From positions 2,914,001 to 2,978,000 of the forward strand of contig CAVVHH010000002.1 in assembly GCA_963748005.1 (NCBI GenBank): a stretch of 64,000 bases of DNA, given 5' to 3'. This DNA comes from CAILZL01 sp963748005. Lineage in GTDB: Bacteria; Pseudomonadota; Gammaproteobacteria; Steroidobacterales; Steroidobacteraceae. The notes below the pieces were generated by a model. It was not told the DNA's origin and made no database searches. It was given only the letters and a program-made list of their open reading frames with translations. This document shows positions 35,333-45,061 of this stretch, piece by piece (position 1 is the first letter of the stretch; each line of letters starts with the position of its first letter). Position numbers and translations under genes: made by a program.

Positions 35333-36187
35333 CTACACCTTCAGCTTCGACAGTGCCGCCAGCGCTTCGCTGGCGGTCTGCACGCGCTGGTTGGGGTCCT
35401 TGTTCATCAGGCTTTGAATGAGGGGATCGAATCTGGCAAGGTCGCCGACCACATGCGGCACGGGCGCGGTGCGGTGTGCATTGATTACATCGAACACGGT
35501 TTTGCCCTGGAACGGCCGCGTACCGGTGAGCATTTCGTAGAACATGACGCCGAGGCTGTACAGGTCGCTACGATGGTCGCCGCTGGAGCTGCCATCCACC
35601 TGTTCGGGACTGATGTAGTACGGTGAGCCATGGACTTCGCCAACCTTGGTGATCTGGGTGCTCTCCAGCGCAGTGGCCAGACCAAAGTCGATCAGCACGA
35701 TGCTACCGTCCTCGCGCAGCATGACATTGGCCGGTTTGAGGTCACGATGACACAGGCCGCCGCGATGAATAGCGACCAGTGCGGCGGCAATCTGCAGGAA
35801 GACATCGATGCTGTCGCGCACTGTCATGAGGTTGCGAATGCGCAGCTCGAGGCTGCCCGCCGGAAAGTATTCGGTGACCAGGTAGTGCATGTCCGGTGAA
35901 TGCCCCCAGTCGTAGATGTCCACCACCGAGTGATGCCTGATACGCATCAGCAGTTCGCGCTCGCGTTCGAAACGTTGCACCTGCTCCGGAGTCAATTCAC
36001 GCCGGTCGCTGTTGCGCAGCACCTTGATGGCCACGTTGTGGCCGAGCTCGGTGGAGTTGGCCAGATACACAGCGGCATGCGGCGAGCTGGCAATGGGCTG
36101 GATGAACCGATACCCGGCAATGACCGGGAAGGTGGGGCGGCGAACTTGAGTGAGGCCCATTTGTTTGTATTTATTATCCGGACTCAT
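35333..36187 (-). CDS. Serine/threonine protein kinase (Hanks type), single domain
   Basis: The protein of 284 residues has a cytoplasmic kinase domain and almost nothing else. It shows VAIKVL (ATP-binding Lys), HRDLKPANVML (catalytic loop), DFGLA (metal loop), GSPYYISPEQ (activation segment) and DLYSLGVMFYEMLTG. The glycine-rich loop is degenerate: IASSPHAAVYLA replaces the usual GxGxxG. No membrane or sensor domain is visible. I chose the ATG at 36187 because GGATGAG precedes it; 36199 is an in-frame alternative. Substrate unknown. Confidence 0.85.
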   Translation of the reverse strand: MSPDNKYKQMGLTQVRRPTFPVIAGYRFIQPIASSPHAAVYLANSTELGHNVAIKVLRNSDRRELTPEQVQRFERERELLMRIRHHSVVDIYDWGHSPDMHYLVTEYFPAGSLELRIRNLMTVRDSIDVFLQIAAALVAIHRGGLCHRDLKPANVMLREDGSIVLIDFGLATALESTQITKVGEVHGSPYYISPEQVDGSSSGDHRSDLYSLGVMFYEMLTGTRPFQGKTVFDVINAHRTAPVPHVVGDLARFDPLIQSLMNKDPNQRVQTASEALAALSKLKV

Positions 36188-36363
36188 GAACTCATCCATC
36201 GGTTCTGGCTGATCGACGGCGGAAGGCTAAGGGAGCATCCCGATCGATACCGCGCTATGTATCACAATTGCGGGGCGTATTGTGCATCCTGGCTGGGGTT
36301 GGATGTTTGACTATGGGAACATTGTGAGCGATTCGCGGTTTGTTGCCGGGCGGGAGTGCGGTG

Positions 36364-36750
36364 ATGTCAGAGGTAAAGATTGAAAATCTGCGGGTGGCGC
36401 AGGATGCGCGCGGCTATGTGTTCGAGCCCATGGGGCCGGACGGCATGAGCCAGTTTCGCAATGTGCATGTGGTGTACACCGTTCCCGGCGTGGTGCGCGG
36501 CAATCACTTCCATGTGCGTGGCACCGAGGTGAGCAGCGTGGCCGGTCCGACCCTCGTCAGGTATCGGGTTGATGGCGCTCTGCAGGATGTGCGGGTTCCC
36601 GCCGGACAAGTGTGGCGTTTTACCTTTCCACCAGGCGTAGCGCATGCCTTCCGCAACGAAGGCACCGAGCCGACCATGCTGGCGGCCTTTAACACTGAAG
36701 CACACGACCCCGAGCGGCCGGATGTGGTGCGCGAGCTGTTGCTGGAGTGA
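36364..36750 (+). CDS. Cupin-domain protein
   Basis: The 128-residue protein has the two cupin motifs: GNHFHVRGTEV near residue 44 (two His and Glu, metal ligands) and FPPGVAHAFRNEG near residue 92 (a third His). It resembles the C-terminal cupin of CapF-like polysaccharide enzymes and sugar-epimerase cupins. GGGAG lies upstream of the ATG, and a GTG at 36361 is possible. It is divergent from the kinase gene, with 176 bp between them. Reaction unknown. Confidence 0.75.
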   Translation: MSEVKIENLRVAQDARGYVFEPMGPDGMSQFRNVHVVYTVPGVVRGNHFHVRGTEVSSVAGPTLVRYRVDGALQDVRVPAGQVWRFTFPPGVAHAFRNEGTEPTMLAAFNTEAHDPERPDVVRELLLE

Positions 36751-36794
36751 ATCACAGCAAGCCTTAATTGGTGGCCCTCCGGTATGCTTGCACG

Positions 36795-37427
36795 ATGAAG
36801 TTGCAAGCCATTTATCTCGCCTCCGCATCACCCCGGCGCAGTGCCCTGCTGCGGCAGATTTTTGTGCCACACCAGATATTGATTCCGAATATTGATGAAT
36901 CCCGCTTTGCTGGCGAAAGCCCGGCTGACTACGTGGTACGTCTGGCGCGCGCCAAGGCCCAGCGTGTCTGGAGCCGCCTCAAGCCAGAAGAATCCAGGCC
37001 GGTACTGGCGGCAGATACAACTGTGGCGCTGGGCGAGGAAATCTTCGGCAAGCCCGCGGACCGGGCTGAAGGGGTGACCATGTTGCAGCGCCTCGCCGGA
37101 CGCACCCATCAGGTATACACCGCCGTGGCATTGGCGCACCTGGGCGGGCTGGAGCATGCCCTCAGCGTCAGTAATGTCACTTTCAGGTTGCTGTCAGCAG
37201 CTGACTGTCAGGCTTACTGGGACAGTGGCGAGCCACAGGACAAGGCCGGCGGCTATGCCGTGCAGGGGCTGGCTGCGGCGTTCATTACGGGCTTGTCCGG
37301 CAGCTATTCGGGTGTGATGGGGTTGCCGCTGGCGGAAACCGCACAGCTGTTGACACGCGTGGGCTGGTCGCTGAACGCAGCGCTGGACGAGGTTGAAAAT
37401 AACGATGGCATCGGGGAACAAGCATGA
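36795..37427 (+). CDS. maf: Maf-family nucleoside triphosphate pyrophosphatase
   Basis: The 210-residue product starts MKLQAIYLASASPRRSALL, with the Maf signature S-x-S-P-R-R. Other conserved blocks are LAADTTVALG, where D and the Lys of the next block bind metal and base, and GGYAVQGLAA. It hydrolyses non-canonical or excess dTTP/UTP (YhdE-like) and blocks septation when in excess. It overlaps rng by 4 bp (ATGA), so the two are coupled, as is common in Gammaproteobacteria. Confidence 0.94.
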   Translation: MKLQAIYLASASPRRSALLRQIFVPHQILIPNIDESRFAGESPADYVVRLARAKAQRVWSRLKPEESRPVLAADTTVALGEEIFGKPADRAEGVTMLQRLAGRTHQVYTAVALAHLGGLEHALSVSNVTFRLLSAADCQAYWDSGEPQDKAGGYAVQGLAAAFITGLSGSYSGVMGLPLAETAQLLTRVGWSLNAALDEVENNDGIGEQA

Positions 37428-38902
37428 CGTCTGAGGTTCTGGTGAATGTCAGCCCGCGTGAAGTGCGCGCCGCGCTGGTGGAGGAAGGTGTGCTGCAGGA
37501 GCTGTTCATAGAGCGCGCCAACAAGCGCGGCCTGATCAGCAACATCTACAAGGGCAGGGTGTCGCGCGTGCTGCCGGGCATGCAGGCGGCGTTCATTGAC
37601 ATCGGCATGGAGCGCACGGCCTTTTTGCATGCCTCGGACATCGTGACCCCCTCTGACGCGGAGCATGCCGAGAATGGTCACAAGCCGGAACGCACCGACG
37701 ACATTCAATCGCTGGTGTCCGAAGGCAACGAGATTCTGGTGCAGGTGCTCAAAGACCCCCTGGGTACCAAGGGGGCACGCCTGACCACCTTCATTACCAT
37801 TCCGTCGCGTTACCTGGTGCTGATGCCCAAGGGACGCGGCGTGGGGGTGTCCTCGCGTATCGAAGACGAAGCCGAACGGCACCGGCTGCGTGAAGCCATG
37901 CTGAGTTTCGTCCAGCCGGATGACACGGGTGGCTACATCGTGCGCACCGCAGCGGAGGGCGCCAGCGCCGATGCCCTGCGCGCCGACATGATGTTTCTGC
38001 AGAAAATGTGGAGCGTGCTCAGCGAAAAAGCCCTGTACGCCAAACCCGGGCAACTGGTGCACGCCGACCTGCCGCTGCAGGTGCGCGTGTTGCGCGATGT
38101 GGTGCTGAGCGGCGTGGCCAAGGTGAGTATCGACCATGAAGAGTCGTATCACACCATGCTGGAATTCGCCCGTACCTTCATGCCGGAGATGAGCGAGCGC
38201 ATCGAGCTGTTCCAGGGCGACCGGCCGATTTTCGATTTGTATGGCGTGGAAGAGGAAATCGAGCGCTCGCTGGATCGCAAGGTGCCCCTGAAGTCGGGTG
38301 GCTACCTGATGCTGGATCAGACCGAAGCCATGACCACCATCGATGTGAACACCGGCGCCTACGTGGGCCACCGCACGCTGGAAGAAACCATTTTCAGAAC
38401 CAACCTTGAAGCAGGGGTAGCCATCGCACGGCAACTGCGCCTGCGCAATCTGGGCGGCATCATCATCATTGATTTCATTGACATGGAAGAGGAGGAACAT
38501 CGCCGCCAGGTGCTGCAGGCGCTGGAAAAGGCCCTGGTGGGCGACCACGCCAAGACGCACATTTCGTCCGTATCGCCGCTGGGACTGGTGGAAATGACCC
38601 GCAAGCGCACCCGCGAAAGTCTGGAACATATGCTGTGTACCGCCTGTCCCACCTGCGAGGGGCGCGGCTTCGTCAAGACCAATGAAACCGTGTGTTATGA
38701 AATCTTCCGGGAAATCCTCCGTCAGGCGCGCCAGTTCAATTTCCAGGAGTTGATGGTGCTGGCGCATCAGGACGTGATTGAACGCCTGCTGGATGAAGAA
38801 TCCGCCGCGCTGGCCGAGCTGGAAGTCCATACCGGCAAGCCGATCCGGTTGCAGACCGAGGCGTTGTATCAGCAGGATCAGTACGACGTGGTGCTCATGT
38901 GA
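37424..38902 (+). CDS. rng: Ribonuclease G
   Basis: The 492-residue product has an S1 domain from about residue 35 (NIYKGRVSRVLPGMQAAFID), the RNase E/G catalytic part with DVNTGAYVGHRTLEET and LGGIIIIDFIDM, and a zinc-link CTACPTCEGRG near 405. It processes the 5' end of 16S rRNA and degrades mRNA. Length matches RNase G without the C-terminal scaffold of RNase E. Its stop codon is the first base pair of a large nested palindrome. Confidence 0.96.
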   Translation: MTSEVLVNVSPREVRAALVEEGVLQELFIERANKRGLISNIYKGRVSRVLPGMQAAFIDIGMERTAFLHASDIVTPSDAEHAENGHKPERTDDIQSLVSEGNEILVQVLKDPLGTKGARLTTFITIPSRYLVLMPKGRGVGVSSRIEDEAERHRLREAMLSFVQPDDTGGYIVRTAAEGASADALRADMMFLQKMWSVLSEKALYAKPGQLVHADLPLQVRVLRDVVLSGVAKVSIDHEESYHTMLEFARTFMPEMSERIELFQGDRPIFDLYGVEEEIERSLDRKVPLKSGGYLMLDQTEAMTTIDVNTGAYVGHRTLEETIFRTNLEAGVAIARQLRLRNLGGIIIIDFIDMEEEEHRRQVLQALEKALVGDHAKTHISSVSPLGLVEMTRKRTRESLEHMLCTACPTCEGRGFVKTNETVCYEIFREILRQARQFNFQELMVLAHQDVIERLLDEESAALAELEVHTGKPIRLQTEALYQQDQYDVVLM

Positions 38903-39045
38903 GAACCTGTTCAAAGTCTCGCTGAAGGGCGGATCGCTGCGTTGGAACTATCCAAAAAATGCTCACGTACTGTCGTGTACGCTGCGCTTTTTTGGATAGT
39001 TCCGCCTTGCGCTGCATCCCTTGATCGAAACTTTGAACAGGTTCT
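38902..39045. repeat. 144-bp nested palindromic element, overlapping the rng stop codon
   Basis: Outer arms AGAACCTGTTCAAAG (38902-38916) and complement (39031-39045), inner arms GGAACTATCCAAAAAA (38944-38959) and complement (38988-39003), and a central CGTAC-TGTCGT-GTACG form three nested hairpins. The last A of the rng stop TGA is its first base. It resembles a MITE-like or REP-like mobile element and could act as an mRNA 3' end. Confidence 0.75.
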
Positions 39046-39068
39046 GAGGCATTTTTTGTTTTCGATGA

Positions 39069-42000
39069 ATGAATTTGATGACTGATCTCACCCACGACAC
39101 CTCCGGCCTGATTCGGCGCACCCGTTTGCAGCGTGTCGCCAAGTGGTTTGCGATAACGCTGGCGTCGTTGATCTTGGTGGTTGGGCTGATGCTGGTCGCG
39201 TTCAGTGTGCTGATGGCGCGGGTGCCGGAGTATCGCGCGCAAATGCAGGCCTGGATCAGCGAACGCGCCAAAATGGAGATTGAGTTTTCGCAACTGCGAG
39301 CGGGTTGGCGTGGTTATGGCCCCGAACTGGTATTCACCGATGCCGTCGTGCGCAGCAGCGATGGTCAGCGGGTGCTGGCGCGTGCCGAGCAGGGTGGCAT
39401 CGGCTTCGATCTGTGGCGTGCGCTGCGCACGGGACGACTGGCGGCTGCGCGCTTTTCGTTGCGCGGCACCGAACTCAAGGCGCAACGCCGCGTCGATGGT
39501 ACTTTTGAAGTGGTGGGTCAGGCGGACTGGCCTGAATTCGATAGTGACGCTGCATTCAAACTCGATTCATTGCCGGTCGGTGAATTGTCGATCAGCGATG
39601 TGCGACTGAACTTTCGCGATCTGCAAACCGGACACGGTCCATGGGTAATGGATCGGGTGGCGTTGACAGTCACACGCAGTGCACGTGTATTTGACCTGAA
39701 GGGACAGGCAACACTGCCTGATTCCCTGGGCAAGGAGCTGCGCTTTGCCGCACACGGCGAAGGCAATCTGGATGATGCGCCGCAGCTGCGGTGGCGAGCA
39801 CAGGTCAGTGGCACGCAACTGGATCTGGCAGGCTGGAGCGAGGTCATGCCTGATGACTGGATTGCGCCGGCGCAAGGTCAGGGGTCATTCGAGTTCACTT
39901 CACAGTGGCTCGGCTCGCAGCCACAGCAACTCAGCGGTCAGCTGCATTTCGTTGATGTGCTGATGCACCTGCCACCGTGGTCGTTGCCGCTGCCACAAGC
40001 CGATTCTCTGCAGGTGCGCGGCGACGATCCGGATGCAGCGCCGGCGCCTGCAGACGCTGCGCAGGATTTCCCTAACAGTCTTGCGGGAGCGGCCATCGCC
40101 ACTGCAAGTGATGCAGGGCTTCGTTACACCAATGTAAGCCTGGAATTTTCCAGCACACGCAGCGAACAGGGCTGGCTGACGCAGGTACAGCACCTGCAGC
40201 TGGCGCGCGACACCATGCCCTGGCCCAACGGCACGGCCAGCGTGTTGGTTCAGTTCAGTGAGTCCGATGGCTTGACGCGTCTGACCAAGTTGCATGCCAG
40301 CGTACAGACCCTGGTGCTCGACAATATCTGGCCGCTGCTGGCGTACCTGCCGGAAACCGAAGCCAACGCGAGACTGCGTGCATTGAATGCCAGCGGGCGT
40401 CTGCTCAATCTCGCCGTGCGTTACGAACGCGAAGCGCAAGATGCCGCGCCGCGTTATGGGCTGCGCGTGGAGTTTGCGCAGTTGGGGGTGTCCCCGGTGG
40501 GGAGCACACCGGGCATCAATGGCTTGTCCGGTGTGCTCAGCGCCACGGGAGCACGCGGCGACTTGCAGCTGGACAGCCACGATGTGGAGTTCAGCGTGCC
40601 GCGTATCTTTCGCACACCGCTGCCGCTGGATCATGTGACTGGTCATATCAACTGGACCCGCACTGATCAACAGACGGAGATGCGCAGCGCCGACATGTTG
40701 GTCGACAACGCCGATGGCAAGGTACAGGGGCAGTTCACGCTGAGTCTTCCTCACGAGGGTTCGCCGGTGATCGACATGCAGGCAGTGGCTACGCAGCTGA
40801 ATGCCGCCGCCGCACCGCGCTACATGCCGGCCGGTGTCATGCAAAAGCGCACGCTGGCGTGGCTGGATGCGGCGTTCCCGGCCGGCACCGTTACTGAAGC
40901 GCAGGCCACGCTCAAGGGGCCTTTGCAGAAGTTCCCGTTTCGCGGCGCAGAAGGTCTGTTTCTGATCAAGGCGCAGATCAACAACCTGACGCTGAATTAT
41001 CAGCAGGCATGGCTGCCGGCCACCGGTCTGAAGGTTGATGCAGAGTTTCGTAACGCCGGTTTGAGCGCGGTGGCCACCGCCGGTGACGTGAACGGCCTGG
41101 TACTGGATCGCGCCGAGGGGAGCATCAAGGATTACCGTGATGCCGAAATCAATATCACTGCCCGAGCACATGGAAATCTTGATAACGCGGTAAGGTTTGT
41201 GCAGCAAAGTCCGGTAGGCCCGGCGATTGGCAGCCTGTTCCAGCGGCTTGCCGCGCGCGGTGACATGCAGGGCAATGCCACCATGTATTTTCCGCTCAAG
41301 AACTTCGCCGGACATCGAGTTGATATCGGCGTCATCATGAAGAATGCCACTGTCAGCATGGCGGATATTGCCGAGCAGGCTGAACGCATCAATGGCCGGC
41401 TGAGCATCTTCAATGATGCAGTTGTTGCCGCGGATCTGCGCGGTGAGTTTCTGCGGGGGGGATTCACTGTAACGACGGAACCTGTCGGTCGCGGTCGCTA
41501 CAACGTGGTCGCCAATGGCAGCGCATACGCGCAATCGTTGTCGCAGTTTCTCAAGCTGCCCGCCTGGATCAGGCTGGATGGCGCAGCGGCGTATCGCTAC
41601 ACCATACCTGGTTATGCGCAGCGCGATGCAGAGGAAGGGCGCCATCTGTACAGCGTCGATAGTGATCTGCGTGGCTTGAATATCAACTTGCCGGCGCCGG
41701 TTGGCAAACCGGCGAATACGGCGCGTAATCTGCATATTGATGCAGATCTGCGCGGCAACGATATGCAACTGCGCGGGGCACTGGATCAACTGCGTGCGCT
41801 GGTCCGTCTGCAACCAAACAAGGACGGTTGGCGCTTTGATCGCGCCGGACTGCGTGCGGACGGGGTTGCCGCGGCGCTACCTGCCAATGCCGGTCTGCGC
41901 GTTGAGGGCCGGCTGGAGGAATTCGTGCTGGACGACTGGCTCAAGCTGGGCGGTAACGAGAATGGTGTGGCGAGCACATCGGCGCCAGGCACGCGTGTGC

Positions 42001-43109
42001 AGGACGTGCTGCGCGCAGCCAATGTAAATATTGGACGGCTGCGTGTGTATGGTTTCGAGTTGCCGGAAGTGCGTGGCATCCTGCAGGCCACTGATGCTGG
42101 CTGGCGCATCGATGTGGCTGGTACACAGGCAGGCGGTCAGGTGTGGGTGCCTTACGAATTTGGCAGCGGGCAGGCGCTGACACTGGACATGGATGTGCTG
42201 AAACTGACGCCGGTTGATTCCGGCGACGGCAAACCGAGTGATAGGGACAGATTCGATCCACGCAACCTGCCGTCGATCAATGCCGATATCAGGCAGTTTC
42301 ACTATGGTGAACACAGTTTCGGCCATCTGCAGATGACGGGTACACGCACTGCGCAAGGCCTGCAGGTGAACAAGCTGCAAATCAGCGGTCCTTCGTTCAG
42401 TGGCAATGCCAGCGGCAGCTGGTTGCAGGGTGCCAGTGGTCAGCAGAACACGCTGGCGCTGACGCTGGAAAGCAGCGATCTGCGCGCCACCATGCAGCAG
42501 CTCAACTACGCGGACTTCATTGCAGCCAGGAGCGGCAAGCTGATTGCAAACCTGCGCTGGCCGGGGGGGCTGGATGAAGATCTGCTGGGTCGTTCCTCGG
42601 GTACCATGGAAGTACAGGTGGATGAGGGGCAGTTGCTCAGCGTGCAACCTGGCGCAGGTCGAGTGCTGGGGCTGTTGAGCGTGGCGGCCTTGCCGCGTCG
42701 TCTGGGCCTCGACTTTCGCGATGTCACCGACGAGGGGCTGATGTTCGACACGATTCATGCCGACTTTACTGTACAGAATGGCGATGCGCACACTGATAAT
42801 CTGTTGTTGCGTGGACCCATTGCTGAAATCGGCATTGCCGGCCGTCTTGGCCTGGGTGCGCGTGACTACGATCAGACCGCAGTGGTCACCGGAGATGTAA
42901 GTGCGGCCCTGCCGGTGGCGGGGGTGGTCGCTGGCGGACCGGTCATCGGCGCAGCTTTGTTGGTATTTACGCAGCTCTTCAAGGAACCGCTCAGGGGCGT
43001 GGCGCGTGCTTACTACCACATTGGTGGCAGCTGGGATGATCCGCAGGTTGAACGCATCGACGCCAGTACCGGCAAAGCCTCACTGTCGGGTGCGGAGTCA
43101 GCACCATGA
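39069..43109 (+). CDS. yhdP: YhdP family AsmA-like outer-membrane lipid transport protein
   Basis: The 1346-residue protein has one N-terminal membrane helix (about residues 25-50) and a very long periplasmic beta-rich part. It belongs to the TIGR02099/YhdP group of AsmA-like proteins, which bridge the periplasm and carry phospholipid to the outer membrane. C-terminal blocks such as VLGLLSVAALPRRLGLDFRD and PVAGVVAGGPVIGAALLVF are typical of this family. It overlaps the nitrilase gene by 4 bp. ATG codons at 39069 and 39078 are both possible. Confidence 0.9.
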   Translation: MNLMTDLTHDTSGLIRRTRLQRVAKWFAITLASLILVVGLMLVAFSVLMARVPEYRAQMQAWISERAKMEIEFSQLRAGWRGYGPELVFTDAVVRSSDGQRVLARAEQGGIGFDLWRALRTGRLAAARFSLRGTELKAQRRVDGTFEVVGQADWPEFDSDAAFKLDSLPVGELSISDVRLNFRDLQTGHGPWVMDRVALTVTRSARVFDLKGQATLPDSLGKELRFAAHGEGNLDDAPQLRWRAQVSGTQLDLAGWSEVMPDDWIAPAQGQGSFEFTSQWLGSQPQQLSGQLHFVDVLMHLPPWSLPLPQADSLQVRGDDPDAAPAPADAAQDFPNSLAGAAIATASDAGLRYTNVSLEFSSTRSEQGWLTQVQHLQLARDTMPWPNGTASVLVQFSESDGLTRLTKLHASVQTLVLDNIWPLLAYLPETEANARLRALNASGRLLNLAVRYEREAQDAAPRYGLRVEFAQLGVSPVGSTPGINGLSGVLSATGARGDLQLDSHDVEFSVPRIFRTPLPLDHVTGHINWTRTDQQTEMRSADMLVDNADGKVQGQFTLSLPHEGSPVIDMQAVATQLNAAAAPRYMPAGVMQKRTLAWLDAAFPAGTVTEAQATLKGPLQKFPFRGAEGLFLIKAQINNLTLNYQQAWLPATGLKVDAEFRNAGLSAVATAGDVNGLVLDRAEGSIKDYRDAEINITARAHGNLDNAVRFVQQSPVGPAIGSLFQRLAARGDMQGNATMYFPLKNFAGHRVDIGVIMKNATVSMADIAEQAERINGRLSIFNDAVVAADLRGEFLRGGFTVTTEPVGRGRYNVVANGSAYAQSLSQFLKLPAWIRLDGAAAYRYTIPGYAQRDAEEGRHLYSVDSDLRGLNINLPAPVGKPANTARNLHIDADLRGNDMQLRGALDQLRALVRLQPNKDGWRFDRAGLRADGVAAALPANAGLRVEGRLEEFVLDDWLKLGGNENGVASTSAPGTRVQDVLRAANVNIGRLRVYGFELPEVRGILQATDAGWRIDVAGTQAGGQVWVPYEFGSGQALTLDMDVLKLTPVDSGDGKPSDRDRFDPRNLPSINADIRQFHYGEHSFGHLQMTGTRTAQGLQVNKLQISGPSFSGNASGSWLQGASGQQNTLALTLESSDLRATMQQLNYADFIAARSGKLIANLRWPGGLDEDLLGRSSGTMEVQVDEGQLLSVQPGAGRVLGLLSVAALPRRLGLDFRDVTDEGLMFDTIHADFTVQNGDAHTDNLLLRGPIAEIGIAGRLGLGARDYDQTAVVTGDVSAALPVAGVVAGGPVIGAALLVFTQLFKEPLRGVARAYYHIGGSWDDPQVERIDASTGKASLSGAESAP

Positions 43110-43948
43110 ATATGGCAGCCGTCATCCAGATGACTTCCGGCGTCGACGTGCAGCAGAACCTGCGCACCGCATACGCTTTGCTACGGCAAGCGGCGCAGCA
43201 GGGAGCCGTACTTGCCGCGTTGCCCGAAAACTTTGCCTTGATGGGCACCAGCGACCAGGACAAGTTTGCGATTGCCGAGCACGATGGTGATGGACCGATG
43301 CAATCCTGGTTGGCCAATACTGCGCGCGAACTGGGAATCTGGATTGTCGCTGGCACCTTGCCGATCAAGTTGCCCAATGAAGCGCGTGTCGCTGCTGCAT
43401 GCCTGGTGGTCAATGCGCAGGGTCAACGCGTGGCGCGTTACGACAAGAAGCACCTGTTTGATGTGGAAGTGGATGACGCCACCGGCAGCTATCGTGAATC
43501 CGCCACCATTGCACCGGGTGAGAAAGTGGTGCTGGTCGATACCCCCATCGGCAGGCTGGGGTTGGCAATTTGCTACGACGTGCGTTTTCCGGAGTTGTTT
43601 CGCCAGCTGAGCGCAGGTGGCGCGGAGGTGTTTGTGCTGCCTTCCGCGTTTACGGTTCCCACCGGTCGTGCACACTGGGATGTATTGCTGCGCGCGCGGG
43701 CCATCGAAAACCTGTGTTACCTGCTGGCACCTGCGCAGACGGGGCTCCATGCCAATGGCCGCCAGACCTATGGGCATTCGATGATCATTGATTCATGGGG
43801 CGAGGTGCTGGCCTGCCAGATCACTGAAGTGGGTTGTGTTGCCGCGGAACTCAATTTGCAGAAGCAAGCTGAGTTGCGTCAGCGCTTTCCGGTGTTGACG
43901 CATCGGCGCCAGGTTGCAGTCGTTGCGGACGGTGTGACGGAGGTCTAG
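43106..43948 (+). CDS. Carbon-nitrogen hydrolase (Nit-type, deaminated-glutathione amidase-like)
   Basis: The 280-residue product has the nitrilase triad: E41 in LPENFALMG, K114 in RYDKKHLFDVE and C156 in LAICYDVRFPELFR. The Nit1/YbeM branch hydrolyses deaminated glutathione, a metabolite-repair reaction. It sits between yhdP and tldD in a group that recurs in Gammaproteobacteria, though an aldo/keto reductase gene on the other strand is inserted here. Overlap with yhdP is 4 bp. Confidence 0.9.
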   Translation: MNMAAVIQMTSGVDVQQNLRTAYALLRQAAQQGAVLAALPENFALMGTSDQDKFAIAEHDGDGPMQSWLANTARELGIWIVAGTLPIKLPNEARVAAACLVVNAQGQRVARYDKKHLFDVEVDDATGSYRESATIAPGEKVVLVDTPIGRLGLAICYDVRFPELFRQLSAGGAEVFVLPSAFTVPTGRAHWDVLLRARAIENLCYLLAPAQTGLHANGRQTYGHSMIIDSWGEVLACQITEVGCVAAELNLQKQAELRQRFPVLTHRRQVAVVADGVTEV

Positions 43949-44868
43949 CCGCCGGCGAAATCCTTGGCCATCTGCAGGCGCAAGCTGGCATCCGGAAGCA
44001 CTCCCGTTCCCGCTTTAAGGTTGTCCTGCATGTGGGTCACTCGCGAAGTCGCCGGGATGACGCAGGTGACAGCGGGATGCGAAATGATGAACTTGAGAAA
44101 GAACTGTGCCCAGCTCGTGCAGCCGAGTTCGGCGGCATAGGCGGGGAGCTTGCGGTTGCGGACCTGGGCGAACAGTGCGCCTTCTTCAAATGGGCGATTG
44201 ACCAGCACCGCGATGCCGCGCTCCTGACAGAACGGCAGCAGACGCTGTTCTGCGGCGCGCGTCGCGATTGAGTAGTTGAACTGCGCGAAGTCAAAGGATT
44301 CGTTGCGCATTGTCGATTCCAGATCCGCGTGCGCTCCGGTGGTGTAATGAGTCACTCCCGCGTACCGGATCTTGCCTTCGGCCTTCAGTGCACGCAGTGT
44401 GACACTGTGTGTGCGCCAGTCGAGCAGATTGTGGATCTGCAGCAGATCCAGCCGCGATGTTTTCAGCAGCCGCATCGATTGCCCGATTTGTGCCACACCT
44501 TGCTGGCGTCCACTGGTCCAGACCTTGGTTGCATAGAACGTGCTGGCCTGCCTGCCGAGCTGTTGTACGAGATCGCCGGTTACTGCTTCGGAGCTGCCAT
44601 ACATCGGTGAGCTGTCTATGAGTTCAGCGCCCGATGCATAGAAGGCTTTGAGGACGTCGGTGAGTGACGCGCGTTCGGCGGCGCTTGCGCCGACGTCGAA
44701 GGTAGTCCATGTGCCCATGCCGATGGCGGCAATGGTTTCACCGTCTGCTGATGCGGGAATTCTGCGTTTCAGCATGCTTCCACCGAGATCTGCGGCATGT
44801 GACGGCAGCGTCATCGCGACTCCAGCGGCAACGTTTTTCAGAAAGTGTCGGCGTGTAATGTCACTCAT
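43945..44868 (-). CDS. Tat-exported aldo/keto reductase
   Basis: The 307-residue product starts MSDITRRHFLKNVAAGVAM, a Tat signal with RRHFLK. The aldo/keto reductase domain follows, with D and Y of the tetrad in ELIDSSPMYGSSE, K in ATKVWTSG and H in LLQIHNLLDW. The natural substrate is unknown. The ATG at 44868 is preferred over longer frames because it starts the signal. It converges on and overlaps the nitrilase gene by 4 bp. Its insertion separates nitrilase from tldD. Confidence 0.85.
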   Translation of the reverse strand: MSDITRRHFLKNVAAGVAMTLPSHAADLGGSMLKRRIPASADGETIAAIGMGTWTTFDVGASAAERASLTDVLKAFYASGAELIDSSPMYGSSEAVTGDLVQQLGRQASTFYATKVWTSGRQQGVAQIGQSMRLLKTSRLDLLQIHNLLDWRTHSVTLRALKAEGKIRYAGVTHYTTGAHADLESTMRNESFDFAQFNYSIATRAAEQRLLPFCQERGIAVLVNRPFEEGALFAQVRNRKLPAYAAELGCTSWAQFFLKFIISHPAVTCVIPATSRVTHMQDNLKAGTGVLPDASLRLQMAKDFAGG

Positions 44869-45061
44869 GGAACTGGTGATGAGTGTCGGGTAGCAATATG
44901 CGGGTCCATGGTGCTCATGGTCGTATCCGGCCACTTGAGCTGGGCGATGCAGTTTAGGCCGGCCGGCGGAGCACTGTCACGGCGTGGTGCGGGGTGATTT
45001 CGGTGTGGCGCAGGCGGACCCATAAGCGGTAGGCTGTGGTATCCCAGATCAAGTGAGTTTT

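Noticed and set aside
37304..38914. A 536-codon minus-strand frame opposite rng
   Set aside because: The plus-strand RNase G has full motifs; the His- and Gln-rich antisense product has none.
39900..41813. A 637-codon minus-strand frame opposite yhdP
   Set aside because: It lies wholly on the other strand of a gene with clear family features and has no recognisable domain; GC-rich DNA gives such shadows.
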